A DNA stretch of 62,992 nt from Actinoplanes couchii (GTDB lineage: Bacteria; Actinomycetota; Actinomycetes; Mycobacteriales; Micromonosporaceae): positions 1 to 62,992 of the forward strand of contig NZ_BOMG01000012.1 of NCBI RefSeq assembly GCF_016862075.1. The letters are read 5' to 3'. Below the pieces are notes generated by a model that was not told the origin of the DNA, searched no databases, and saw only the letters and a list, made by a program, of their open reading frames with translations. A program made the position numbers and the translations under genes. This document shows, piece after piece, positions 35,332-43,316 of the stretch; position 1 is the first letter of the stretch; every line of letters starts with the position of its first letter.

Positions 35332-35970
35332 TCAGGCGACCAGGCGCCGCTCCCAGGCCCAGGCGGCGATCTCCACCCGGTTCCGGGTGCCCAGCTTGGT
35401 GTGGATGCTGCCGAGATGGGTCTTCACCGTGCCGACCGAGATGAACAGCTCGCCGGCGATCTCCGCGTTGGTCTGGCCGCGGGCGGTCAACCGGACCACC
35501 TCCAGCTCGCGCGGGGACAGCCCGCCGTCCCCACCGGACGGCGCCGGGGCCGCCAGATGACGCAGCAGCCGGACCGTGATCGACGGGCTGACCAGCGCGT
35601 CACCGGAGGCGGCCGCCCGCACCGCCTCGATCAGCAGCGCCGGCCCGGAATCCTTCAGCAGGAACCCGGCCGCGCCGCCGAGCAGCGCCTGATGCACGTA
35701 CTCGTCCAGGTCGAAGGTGGTCACCACGACCACCTTCACCGGATCCGGCACGTCCGGCCCGGCCAGCAGCCGCAGCGCCTGCAGCCCGTCCATCCGCGGC
35801 ATCCGGATGTCCATCAGCGCCACGTCCGGTTTCAGCCGCCGCGCCTCGGCGACCGCCTCCACCCCGTCCGCGGCCTCGCCGACGACCTCCATGTCCGGCT
35901 GCGCGCCGAGGATCATGCCGAACCCGGTCCGGACCATGGCCTGGTCGTCGGCGATCATCACCCTGATCAA
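35332..35970 (-). CDS. NarL/LuxR-family response regulator
   Basis: A 212-residue response regulator. The receiver domain has acidic pocket residues Asp8/Asp9, phosphoacceptor Asp54 (ALMDIRMP) and the conserved Lys in LLKDSG. The C-terminal LuxR helix-turn-helix is LSPRELEVVRLTARGQTNAEIA to GTVKTHLGSIHTKLG. TTG 35970 is taken as start because it forms a TTGA overlap (35967-35970) with the kinase gene stop. The pair is divergent from a MacB-like ABC exporter, which it probably controls. Confidence 0.9.
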   Translation of the reverse strand: MIRVMIADDQAMVRTGFGMILGAQPDMEVVGEAADGVEAVAEARRLKPDVALMDIRMPRMDGLQALRLLAGPDVPDPVKVVVVTTFDLDEYVHQALLGGAAGFLLKDSGPALLIEAVRAAASGDALVSPSITVRLLRHLAAPAPSGGDGGLSPRELEVVRLTARGQTNAEIAGELFISVGTVKTHLGSIHTKLGTRNRVEIAAWAWERRLVA

Positions 35971-37136
35971 GAGACACTCCACTCCAGCGGCAGCACCGCG
36001 TCGACCACCCATCCGCCCCCGACACCGGGGCCCGCGGTGATCATCCCGCCGACCGCGCGGACCCGTTCGGTGAGTCCGACGAGACCATATCCAGGGCGTT
36101 CCCGCGGCGTGGGCGGGCGGGGTGCGGGTCCGTCGTTGCCCACTCTCACCAACAACTGCTCGGCGGTACGGGTGAGCCAGACCTCCACGTTCCGTGCCTC
36201 CGGGGCGTGCTGCCGGGTGTTGGTGAGCGCCTCCATCACCACCCGGTAGGCCGACGTGGAGACCTCCACCGGCAACCCGGCCATGTCCCCGTCGAAGTGC
36301 AGCCGGGCCACCGGGCCACCGGCCGCCGTGTACTGCTCGACCAGGATCTCCAGGTCACCGACCCCGGCCACCGGGGCGAGCGGAGCGTCCGGCCGCGAGT
36401 CCGAGTCGCGCAGCACCCCGACCATCCGGCGCATCGACGCCATCGTCTCGCTGCCGGCCTGCTCGATCTGCTCCAGCGCCAGCAGCACCCGCTGCGGATC
36501 CTGCTCGGCGATGAACCGGGCGCCCTGCGCCTGCACCACGATGCCCGTCACGTGGTGGGCGATGAAGTCGTGCAGATCGCGGGCGAACTCGGCCCGCTGC
36601 TCGGCCCGGACCGTGTCCACCGCCCGCTGCCGGTTGCCCTCCAGCGTGCGCAGATAGACGCCGATGCCGATGGCGGCCGCCCCGGCCAGCGCCTGGATCA
36701 GACCGAAGACGACCACCTGGCCCCCGATCGCGCCGGCCCGCAACGGCAACGTGCCGACCGCCAGCAGCAGCACCGCCACCGCAGGGACCGCCCACACCGT
36801 CCGGCCCCGGCGGGACACCACCATCAGCACCCCGAGCAGGGCCACCGACTCGGCCAGGCCCCACAGCGTCGTCTCGGCCTCGGCATTGCGGGACATCCCC
36901 ACGCTCAGCAGCAGCGCGTGCAGACCCAGCAGCAGACCCGCCTGCGGCAGCCGGACCGAGTCCTGCCGGTGCGCCGGCAACCAGACCGCCGCGGCCACCA
37001 TCGCCGCCGCGATCCGCCAGAGAGCGAGCGCCAGACCGCCGTTCGCCAGGCCGCCCTGGATGTCGAGGATGCCGAGGAGAGCCAGCACCCCGAACGCGGC
37101 GAGCTGGCCCATGCGGAGCAGGGCGAGGTTCATCAT
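35967..37136 (-). CDS. HisKA_3-type sensor histidine kinase
   Basis: A 389-residue kinase with about five or six N-terminal membrane segments and almost no extracellular domain, suggesting intramembrane sensing. The dimerisation/phosphoacceptor helix AEFARDLHDFIAHHVTGI places the phosphorylated residue at His189. The HATPase region includes EALTNTRQHAP and GYGLVGLTERV. Such kinases often sense cell-envelope stress through a neighbouring transporter, matching the divergent ABC exporter. Confidence 0.9.
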   Translation of the reverse strand: MMNLALLRMGQLAAFGVLALLGILDIQGGLANGGLALALWRIAAAMVAAAVWLPAHRQDSVRLPQAGLLLGLHALLLSVGMSRNAEAETTLWGLAESVALLGVLMVVSRRGRTVWAVPAVAVLLLAVGTLPLRAGAIGGQVVVFGLIQALAGAAAIGIGVYLRTLEGNRQRAVDTVRAEQRAEFARDLHDFIAHHVTGIVVQAQGARFIAEQDPQRVLLALEQIEQAGSETMASMRRMVGVLRDSDSRPDAPLAPVAGVGDLEILVEQYTAAGGPVARLHFDGDMAGLPVEVSTSAYRVVMEALTNTRQHAPEARNVEVWLTRTAEQLLVRVGNDGPAPRPPTPRERPGYGLVGLTERVRAVGGMITAGPGVGGGWVVDAVLPLEWSVS

Positions 37137-37278
37137 CGTGACCCAGCGTAGGCGGCCCCGTGCCGGGCCATCATCGGCCGAAAGACATAGCCGGGCCCAT
37201 GCCCGGAGAGGGATGTGGGGTGCCGCCCGGGTCGGACAGTCTTCGATCGTCCGATCCCACCGAGCTTGGAGTTCTCAC

Positions 37279-38046
37279 ATGCAGAGGCAGTCCGCACCAG
37301 TGACGGACCGCAACGGCCCGGCCGCGGTCGCGGCCGTGGACCTGGTGAAGGTCTACGGCGCCGGCGACACCGCCGTCCGCGCGCTCGACGGCGTCAGCGT
37401 GGGCTTCGAGCGGGGCCGGTTCACCGCGATCATGGGCCCGTCCGGCTCCGGCAAGTCCACCCTGATGCACTGCCTGGCCGGCCTGGACACGGCCACCTCC
37501 GGACAGGTGCTGCTCGGCGGCACCGACCTGACGCAACAGCCGGACCGGGTGCTCACCAAGGCCCGGCGCGAGCGGATCGGCTTCGTCTTCCAGTCGTTCA
37601 ACCTGCTGCCGCAGCTCACCGCGTCCGCCAACATCACCCTGCCGCTCGACCTGGCCGGCCGCGAACCGGACCCGGTGCTGCTGGACCGGCTGATCACCAC
37701 GCTCGGACTGGGCGGGCGGCTCGGCCACCTGCCCAGCGAACTGTCCGGCGGCCAGCAGCAACGGGTCGCCCTGGCCCGGGCGCTGGTCTCCCGGCCCGAG
37801 GTGGTCTTCGCCGACGAACCCACCGGCAACCTGGACTCCCGCTCCGGCGCCGAGGTCCTCGCCCTGCTCCGCGACTCGGCCCGCGACCTGGGCCAGACCA
37901 TCGTGATGGTCACCCACGACCCGGGCGCCGCCGCGTACGCCGACCGGGTCGTCATGCTCGCCGACGGGCGCCTGGCCGGCGAGATCCACCAGCCGGACAT
38001 CACCTCCGTCACCGAGGCCCTGCAGAGCCTGGCGGTCAACCGATGA
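37279..38046 (+). CDS. ABC exporter ATP-binding protein (MacB/LolD type)
   Basis: A 255-residue ATPase: Walker A GPSGSGKS at 53-60, signature LSGGQQQR, Walker B VVFADEPTGNLDSRSG. The sequence ADEPTGNLDS is typical of FtsX-permease-coupled (type VII) ABC systems. ATG 37279; the gene ends in an ATGA overlap with the permease. The upstream two-component system is likely to regulate it, as in BceRS-like or antimicrobial-peptide detoxification modules. Confidence 0.9.
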   Translation: MQRQSAPVTDRNGPAAVAAVDLVKVYGAGDTAVRALDGVSVGFERGRFTAIMGPSGSGKSTLMHCLAGLDTATSGQVLLGGTDLTQQPDRVLTKARRERIGFVFQSFNLLPQLTASANITLPLDLAGREPDPVLLDRLITTLGLGGRLGHLPSELSGGQQQRVALARALVSRPEVVFADEPTGNLDSRSGAEVLALLRDSARDLGQTIVMVTHDPGAAAYADRVVMLADGRLAGEIHQPDITSVTEALQSLAVNR

Positions 38047-40544
38047 GCGTCGTGCTGCGGACGCAGTTGGCCGGGGTGGGGCGGAGGCCGGCCCGGCTGC
38101 TGCTCACCGGGCTGGCGGTGCTCGTCGCGTCGTTCGTGGTCTACGCGACGGTGCTCGCCCAGCAGATCACCGAACGTAGCGTCGTCGGCGGGCTCAGCGG
38201 CACTCCGGAAGCCGTCGACCTGGTCGTGCAGCAGGGCGACGTCCGGTTCGCCGACGTCACCGCGGTCGGCAGGCTGCCCGGAGTCGCCGAGGTGGCCGTC
38301 CGTACCGAGGCGTACGTGCAGACACCCGCCGGCGACCTGATCGTCTCCACCGATCCGGGCAGCGGGCCGCTGAGCACCGTCACCCTCAGCCAGGGGCGGT
38401 ACCCGACGGCGCCCGGGGAGATCGCGGTCACCCCGCGCACCGTGGAACGGATGGACCTCCGGCTCGGCGCAGGCGTGCCGGTCACCGTAGGGGAGGGCGG
38501 CAAACAGACGCTGACCGTGGTCGGGGTGGTCCAGCCGCCCGCCGACGCCGGATCCCTCGCCTACGGGACGCCGGACACCGTCGGCAGGCTGACCGGTGGC
38601 GACTGGGTCGACCGGATCGACCTGCGCCTGGACGGCGGGGGCGATTCCTCCGGCGTACGACAGCAGGTGGTTGATCTCTTCCAGGGTCGTGAAGGTGCGC
38701 CGGAGGTGACCACGGGGGCTCAGACCCGGCTGGCCGAGGCACGGGCCGCCGCCGACGAGATCGACCAGCTGTTCATCGTGGTCCGGGTGTTCGTCGCGGT
38801 CGCCGTGATCGCGGCCGGCCTGATCGTCGCCTCCACGTTCCGGATCGTCTTCGCCCAGCGGATGCGGCAACTCGCCCTGCTCCGCGCGGTCGGCGCCGGC
38901 CGGGGCGCGGTGTCCCGCGCGCTCGCCGCCGAAGGCGCCCTCACCGGCCTGGTCGCCGGGCTCACCGGGGTGCTGGCCGCGCTCGCCGTCGGCCACCTGA
39001 TCCCACCGGTGGCGTCCGCCTTCGGCTCCGCACTGTCCGGACCGGGATTCCCGCTGCTCGAAGCCGGTCTCACGGTGCTGCTGGCGGTGCTGATCACGGT
39101 GCTGGCGGTGCTCGCCCCGGCACTCTCCGCCGCCCGGGTCGCGCCCCTGGAAGCGCTGCGGTCGGCGGCGACCACCGGCGCCCGGCAGGGCATCGGCGTG
39201 CTCCGCACGATCACCGGCCTGCTCTTCGCCGCCGGCGCCGCCGGGATCGCCGCCCTGGTCTGGAGCCGGCTTCCCGGCCCCGGCGAACCGTACAACTCGG
39301 CCGAGACGATGATGCTCGGCGTCGTCGCGTCCGGCGGGCTCGCGTTCGTCGCCCTGATCGCGCTCGGCCCGGTACTGGTCCGGCCGGTCCTCGCCGTCGC
39401 CGCCTGGCCGCTGCGCCGGCTCGGCCCGGTCGGCCGGCTCGCCGTCGGCGGAGTCGGCGGCAGCGCCCGCCGGGCCGCCGCCGTGTCGGTGGTGGTCGCG
39501 CTCGGCGTCACCCTGGTCACCGGGGTGCTCGTCGGCGGCGACTCGATCCGGGTGCTCGCCACCCGGGAAGCCGCGGCCGCCGCCCCCGCCGACTTCGAAC
39601 TCCGCGGCCCCACCGGCGCCGCCCTGCCCGCCGCCGTCACCGACAGGGTGCGGCAGAGCCCCGACGTCACCCGGATCGCCACCTACCGCTGGACCGACGG
39701 GGTCAGCATCGGCACCATGCTGGACGCCGCGGCGACCGACGTGCCGGTGGCGGACGTGCCCCGCCTCGCCGAACTCGACACGGTGTCCGGCTCGGTCACC
39801 GGCCTGGCCCCCGGCCGGGCCGTGATCGGCCAGATCGTCGCCGAACTCGACGGCCTCCGGACCGGCGACGAGGTGGTGGTCGGCCGGGCCGGACGGCAGA
39901 TCCGGGTGACGGTGGCAGCCGTCCTCGGCGGCCAGGCCCCGCTGCACACCGGAATCCTGCTGGACGCCGCCGACCTGACCCGCCTGGGCATGCCCGCCGC
40001 CCCGACCGGGCTGCTCGCCGACGCCGCCGCCCCCGGCGAGGACGGCCGGACCGCCGCACTGCGCTCCCTGCGCGCCGCGGCCGCCGGCCAACCGGACCTG
40101 GCGGTGGCCGTGCTCGCCGACCAGTACGACCAGATCAACGACGCCCTCGCCATGGTCCTCGCGGTGGCGCTGGCCCTGATCGGCCTGACCGTGTTGATCG
40201 CGGTGGTCGGGGTGGGCGCGACCACGGCCCTGTCGGTGGTCGAACGCTCCCGCGAGTCCGGGCTGCTCCGGGCGGTCGGCATGTCCCGGTCCGGCCTGCA
40301 CACCATGCTCACCACGGAATCCGCCCTGTACGGCGTGATCGGCGCGGTCCTGGGCCTCCTGCTGGGCGTTCCCTACGCCTGGCTGGCCGTCTCGGCGATC
40401 GGCCTGGACGCGCCGCTGACCCTCCCGGGTTTCCAGCTGCTGGCGGTGTTCGTGGTGCTGGTGGCCCTGACGGCGCTGGCCGGCGTGCTGCCGGCCCGCC
40501 GGGCGGCCCGGGTGAGCCCGGTGACCGCCCTCGGCACCGACTGA
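38043..40544 (+). CDS. FtsX-like permease of the MacB-type exporter
   Basis: An 833-residue permease with two FtsX domains. TM1 (LLLTGLAVLVASFVVYATVL) is followed by a large extracytoplasmic domain, a first three-helix block around 245-400, a central pair of membrane segments, a second extracytoplasmic domain and a C-terminal block ending ARRAARVSPVTALGTD. This architecture couples ATP hydrolysis to mechanical work on the outer face of the membrane, exporting or removing peptides and lipids. Both FtsX-type elbows (PLEALRSAAT and PVTAL) are present. A hairpin follows 12 bases after the stop. Confidence 0.9.
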   Translation: MSVVLRTQLAGVGRRPARLLLTGLAVLVASFVVYATVLAQQITERSVVGGLSGTPEAVDLVVQQGDVRFADVTAVGRLPGVAEVAVRTEAYVQTPAGDLIVSTDPGSGPLSTVTLSQGRYPTAPGEIAVTPRTVERMDLRLGAGVPVTVGEGGKQTLTVVGVVQPPADAGSLAYGTPDTVGRLTGGDWVDRIDLRLDGGGDSSGVRQQVVDLFQGREGAPEVTTGAQTRLAEARAAADEIDQLFIVVRVFVAVAVIAAGLIVASTFRIVFAQRMRQLALLRAVGAGRGAVSRALAAEGALTGLVAGLTGVLAALAVGHLIPPVASAFGSALSGPGFPLLEAGLTVLLAVLITVLAVLAPALSAARVAPLEALRSAATTGARQGIGVLRTITGLLFAAGAAGIAALVWSRLPGPGEPYNSAETMMLGVVASGGLAFVALIALGPVLVRPVLAVAAWPLRRLGPVGRLAVGGVGGSARRAAAVSVVVALGVTLVTGVLVGGDSIRVLATREAAAAAPADFELRGPTGAALPAAVTDRVRQSPDVTRIATYRWTDGVSIGTMLDAAATDVPVADVPRLAELDTVSGSVTGLAPGRAVIGQIVAELDGLRTGDEVVVGRAGRQIRVTVAAVLGGQAPLHTGILLDAADLTRLGMPAAPTGLLADAAAPGEDGRTAALRSLRAAAAGQPDLAVAVLADQYDQINDALAMVLAVALALIGLTVLIAVVGVGATTALSVVERSRESGLLRAVGMSRSGLHTMLTTESALYGVIGAVLGLLLGVPYAWLAVSAIGLDAPLTLPGFQLLAVFVVLVALTALAGVLPARRAARVSPVTALGTD

Positions 40545-40555
40545 CCCACCGCGAA

Positions 40556-40592
40556 CGGCGAGGCAGGCCCCAGCCCGGGGCCTACCTCGCCG
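40556..40592 (+). terminator. Terminator after the MacB-like permease gene
   Basis: A 16-bp stem with one C/A mismatch (40556-40571 with 40577-40592) and a 5-nt loop, just after the stop codon. Confidence 0.7.
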
Positions 40593-40940
40593 TGCCACCC
40601 CACGCCAAACCGCGCGCCTGCCCGTTTGCGCCGCGCTTTCTGTTTGCGCCGCGCTTTCCCGCGCCTCGCTCTGCCACCCCACGCCGAACCGCGTGCCTTT
40701 CCGCGCCGCGTCCTGCCACCCCACGCCAGACCGCGCGCCTTTCCGCTCGCGCCGCGCCCTCCCGTGCCGTGCCCCGGTCTGGCTGTCGCGGTGGATTTGG
40801 GGGATCGGTGGTGGTTGATCGTATTGACGGATGTGAGGTTGTCTACTGCAACCCGGGTGGGGGCGTTTGCGGGACGGGACGTGACCGGAGCGTCCGGTAT
40901 GGTTCGGCCGCACACGACTGGGGATCACGGCGGGGGACGG
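40593..40940 (+). repeat. Gene-free spacer with three ~32-nt interspersed repeats
   Basis: Copies beginning TGCCACCCCACGCC start at 40593, 40672 and 40714. Each continues with RRACCGCGYGCC and a T/C-rich end. Between the first two lie two direct copies of GTTTGCGCCGCGCTTTC. The plus strand is C/T-rich; the minus strand reads Arg/Lys/Gly-rich (RFGVGW-like) in several frames but shows no credible gene. The last ~140 bp are less biased and probably hold the promoter of the amidase-like gene. Confidence 0.8.
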
Positions 40941-43316
40941 ATGAGACGTAAGGTTGCCATCGGGCTGGGCACGGCTACCGCCGTGCTGGCTGCCGGCGGG
41001 GGAGTGGCTGCTCTGACCTGGTCTTCCGGACCCGGGGTCGCCGCTGCGGCGGTGATTCCCACGGCACCTCCGGCGACGGTGGTCGGCACCGTGGCCGCGG
41101 ATCCGAACCCGGCGCCGCCACGGGTCCGCTCGGAGTTGCGGACGGTGGGGCTGACGGTCTCCGGCAGCAAGGCGGATCTGCCGCAGCAGGCCACCAAACG
41201 GTTCAGCCTTCTCGGCGTCACCTGGGACGACGGCCGTAGCGTGCCGGACGGCACCCTCGAGGTGCGGACCCGCAGCGTCACGACCGGCAAGTGGTCCGGC
41301 TGGGAGGCGCTCCACCTCCAGGACGACGGGCCCGATGGCACGGAGGCCGCCGCGCCGCGACGTGGGGCGACCGCGCCGCTGTGGGTCGGCCCGTCCGACG
41401 GCGTGGCCGCCCGGATCGCCGGCAAGGGCGCCGAACTGCCGGCCGGCCTGCGACTCGACCTGATCGACCCGGGCAGCGAGAGCACCGGCGGTCAGGGCAA
41501 CGAGAGCACCGGTGGGAAGGGTGGCGGGAGCACCGGTGGGCAGGGCGGTGGCGAGCCGGTTCCCAGCGCCTCCGTCCCGTCCGCGACGCCCACCGGCACG
41601 ACGACCGACCCGGCGGCCGATGAGCCGTCGGAGGAGGCGACCGAGCCGGTTGTCGAGGAGACCGCCCCGGGCGGTTCGCCGTCACCGACGGCCGGCGCGA
41701 CCCCGGAGGTCGCCGTCCCGTCGGCCGGCGGGAAGACGACCGATTCCGGAAAGACGAACGATTCCGGGAAAGTGACCGATTCCGGTAAGACGGCCGACTC
41801 CGGCAAGGCGTCGGTGGCGGCGATCGCACCCCGGTTCCCGGCCTACCGCTCGCGGAGCTACTGGAGCGCCGACGAGACGATCGTCAAGCGCGACGACCTG
41901 GCCGTAGCCGACAGCGTCCAGGTGGTGTGGGTCCACCACACCGCGCACGCGACGGACGCCAACTCCTACTCCTGCTCGGCCGCCTCGACGATCATCCGGG
42001 CGATCCAGAAGTACGACGTAGCCAGCAAGAAGCTCTCCGACATCGGCTACAACTACCTGGTCGACAAGTGCGGCAACCTCTACGAGGGCCGCGCCGGCGG
42101 GGTGGAGAACGCCGTCGTCCCGGCCGCGGTCGTCGGTTTCAACACCGGTTACGCGTCGATCGCGGTGATCGGCGACTACGACACGGCCGCCTCGACGGCC
42201 GCCGTGGAGAAGGTCCTGGCGCAGGTCGCCGCCGCCCGGCTGAGCAAGTACGGCTTCGACCCGGCGAGCCAGGTCACCCTCACCGCCGTGATCGACAACA
42301 ACAAGTACAAGACCGGTGCGAAGTTCACCGTTTCCCGGGTGGCCGGCCACCAGGAGGCCGACTCCACCCTCTGCCCGGGGAAGAGCCTGACCGCCCGCCT
42401 GCCGGAGATCCGGAACCAGGCACAGGTGATGATCACCGGGCTGGCCGTGCCGTCGATCACCGGCGCGGTGCCGTCGGCCGGTGCGTACTACGCGAAGAAG
42501 TCGGCGACGGTGAACTGGACGGTGGCCGCGGACGCGCCGGCGATCGCCGGGTTCGACGTCCTGCTCGACGGCGCGAGGATCGCCACGGTCGCCGCGACCG
42601 TACGCAGCGCCCCGGTGACGGTCCCGGCCGGGAAGCACACCGTCACGGTTCTGGCCCGGCAGACCTCCGGTGCCACCGCCCGGGTCGCCGTGGTGGTCTA
42701 CGGTGACGTCACCGCGCCCACCTTCAAGGCGACGATCGGGCTGTCGCTGCGGACCGGCACCTACAGCGCCACGGTGGTCCCGGTGAAGCTCACCCCGAAC
42801 GGCGCCGACAACGTGAAGCTGGCCGGTTACCAGGTCAGCAAGCCGAAGGCGGCGGCGCTCGGCCCGGTCGCGAGCTGGGCGACCACGGTCAAGCCGGGCG
42901 CGTCGGTCTGGACGGTCACCGCGAAGGACGTGGCGGGCAACAGCCGGGCCGCGTCGATCACCCGCACGGTGACGCTGTCGCCGGAGACGGCGGCGAAGAG
43001 GACCGGCATGTGGACGAAGAAGACCGGTGCCGGCTACCTGGGCGGCAAGGCGCTGACCGCGTCGAAGAAGAACGCGAAGCTGACCTGGACGTTCACCGGC
43101 CGGTCCGCGTCGCTGCTGTTCTCCCGGGCGGCCGCCAGCGGCACGGTGGTGATCTACGTGGACGGCAAGAAGATCACCACGGTCAACCTGAAGTCCGCCA
43201 AGGCGCTGAACCGGCAGGCGGTCTGGACCCGGGACCTGACCTACGGCAAGCACACCGTGGCGATCGTGGCCCAGGGCAAGCCGGTGGTCTCGGACGGAAT
43301 GGCCTTCATCAAGTAG
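40941..43316 (+). CDS. Large secreted PGRP/amidase_2-domain protein
   Basis: A 791-residue secreted protein. The N-terminus is MRRK followed by a hydrophobic segment. About residues 60-170 form a peptidoglycan-recognition-associated domain (WSGWEALHLQDD), then comes a Gly/Ser/Thr/Pro linker (about 175-295) with four 18-bp repeats encoding TTDSGK variants. A Zn-amidase/PGRP domain follows at about 300-500, with the zinc His in WVHHTAH, YNYLVDKCGNLYEGRAGG and the distal His/Cys in AGHQEADSTLCPG. The C-terminal ~290 residues are Ig-like folds. It probably binds or cleaves peptidoglycan stem peptides outside the cell. ATG 40941 follows GGGGGACGG. The stop abuts the convergent kinase gene directly. 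Confidence 0.87.
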   Translation: MRRKVAIGLGTATAVLAAGGGVAALTWSSGPGVAAAAVIPTAPPATVVGTVAADPNPAPPRVRSELRTVGLTVSGSKADLPQQATKRFSLLGVTWDDGRSVPDGTLEVRTRSVTTGKWSGWEALHLQDDGPDGTEAAAPRRGATAPLWVGPSDGVAARIAGKGAELPAGLRLDLIDPGSESTGGQGNESTGGKGGGSTGGQGGGEPVPSASVPSATPTGTTTDPAADEPSEEATEPVVEETAPGGSPSPTAGATPEVAVPSAGGKTTDSGKTNDSGKVTDSGKTADSGKASVAAIAPRFPAYRSRSYWSADETIVKRDDLAVADSVQVVWVHHTAHATDANSYSCSAASTIIRAIQKYDVASKKLSDIGYNYLVDKCGNLYEGRAGGVENAVVPAAVVGFNTGYASIAVIGDYDTAASTAAVEKVLAQVAAARLSKYGFDPASQVTLTAVIDNNKYKTGAKFTVSRVAGHQEADSTLCPGKSLTARLPEIRNQAQVMITGLAVPSITGAVPSAGAYYAKKSATVNWTVAADAPAIAGFDVLLDGARIATVAATVRSAPVTVPAGKHTVTVLARQTSGATARVAVVVYGDVTAPTFKATIGLSLRTGTYSATVVPVKLTPNGADNVKLAGYQVSKPKAAALGPVASWATTVKPGASVWTVTAKDVAGNSRAASITRTVTLSPETAAKRTGMWTKKTGAGYLGGKALTASKKNAKLTWTFTGRSASLLFSRAAASGTVVIYVDGKKITTVNLKSAKALNRQAVWTRDLTYGKHTVAIVAQGKPVVSDGMAFIK
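41736..41807 (+). repeat. 18-bp tandem repeat in the amidase linker, four units
   Basis: Units at 41736, 41754, 41772 and 41790, for example ACGACCGATTCCGGAAAG. They encode TTDSGK, TNDSGK, VTDSGK and TADSGK. Synonymous changes between units suggest selection on the peptide. Confidence 0.9.

Noticed and set aside
40373..40915. Arg/Lys-rich minus-strand ORF with RFGVGW-like repeats
   Set aside because: It overlaps the permease 3' end and consists of the interspersed repeat read in one frame; no start signal or family.
37353..41315. 1320-codon open frame on the minus strand
   Set aside because: It is antisense to the MacB-like ATPase and permease, whose motifs are clear. Long antisense frames are expected at this G+C content, and its translation is Arg/Gly/Asp-rich without any domain.
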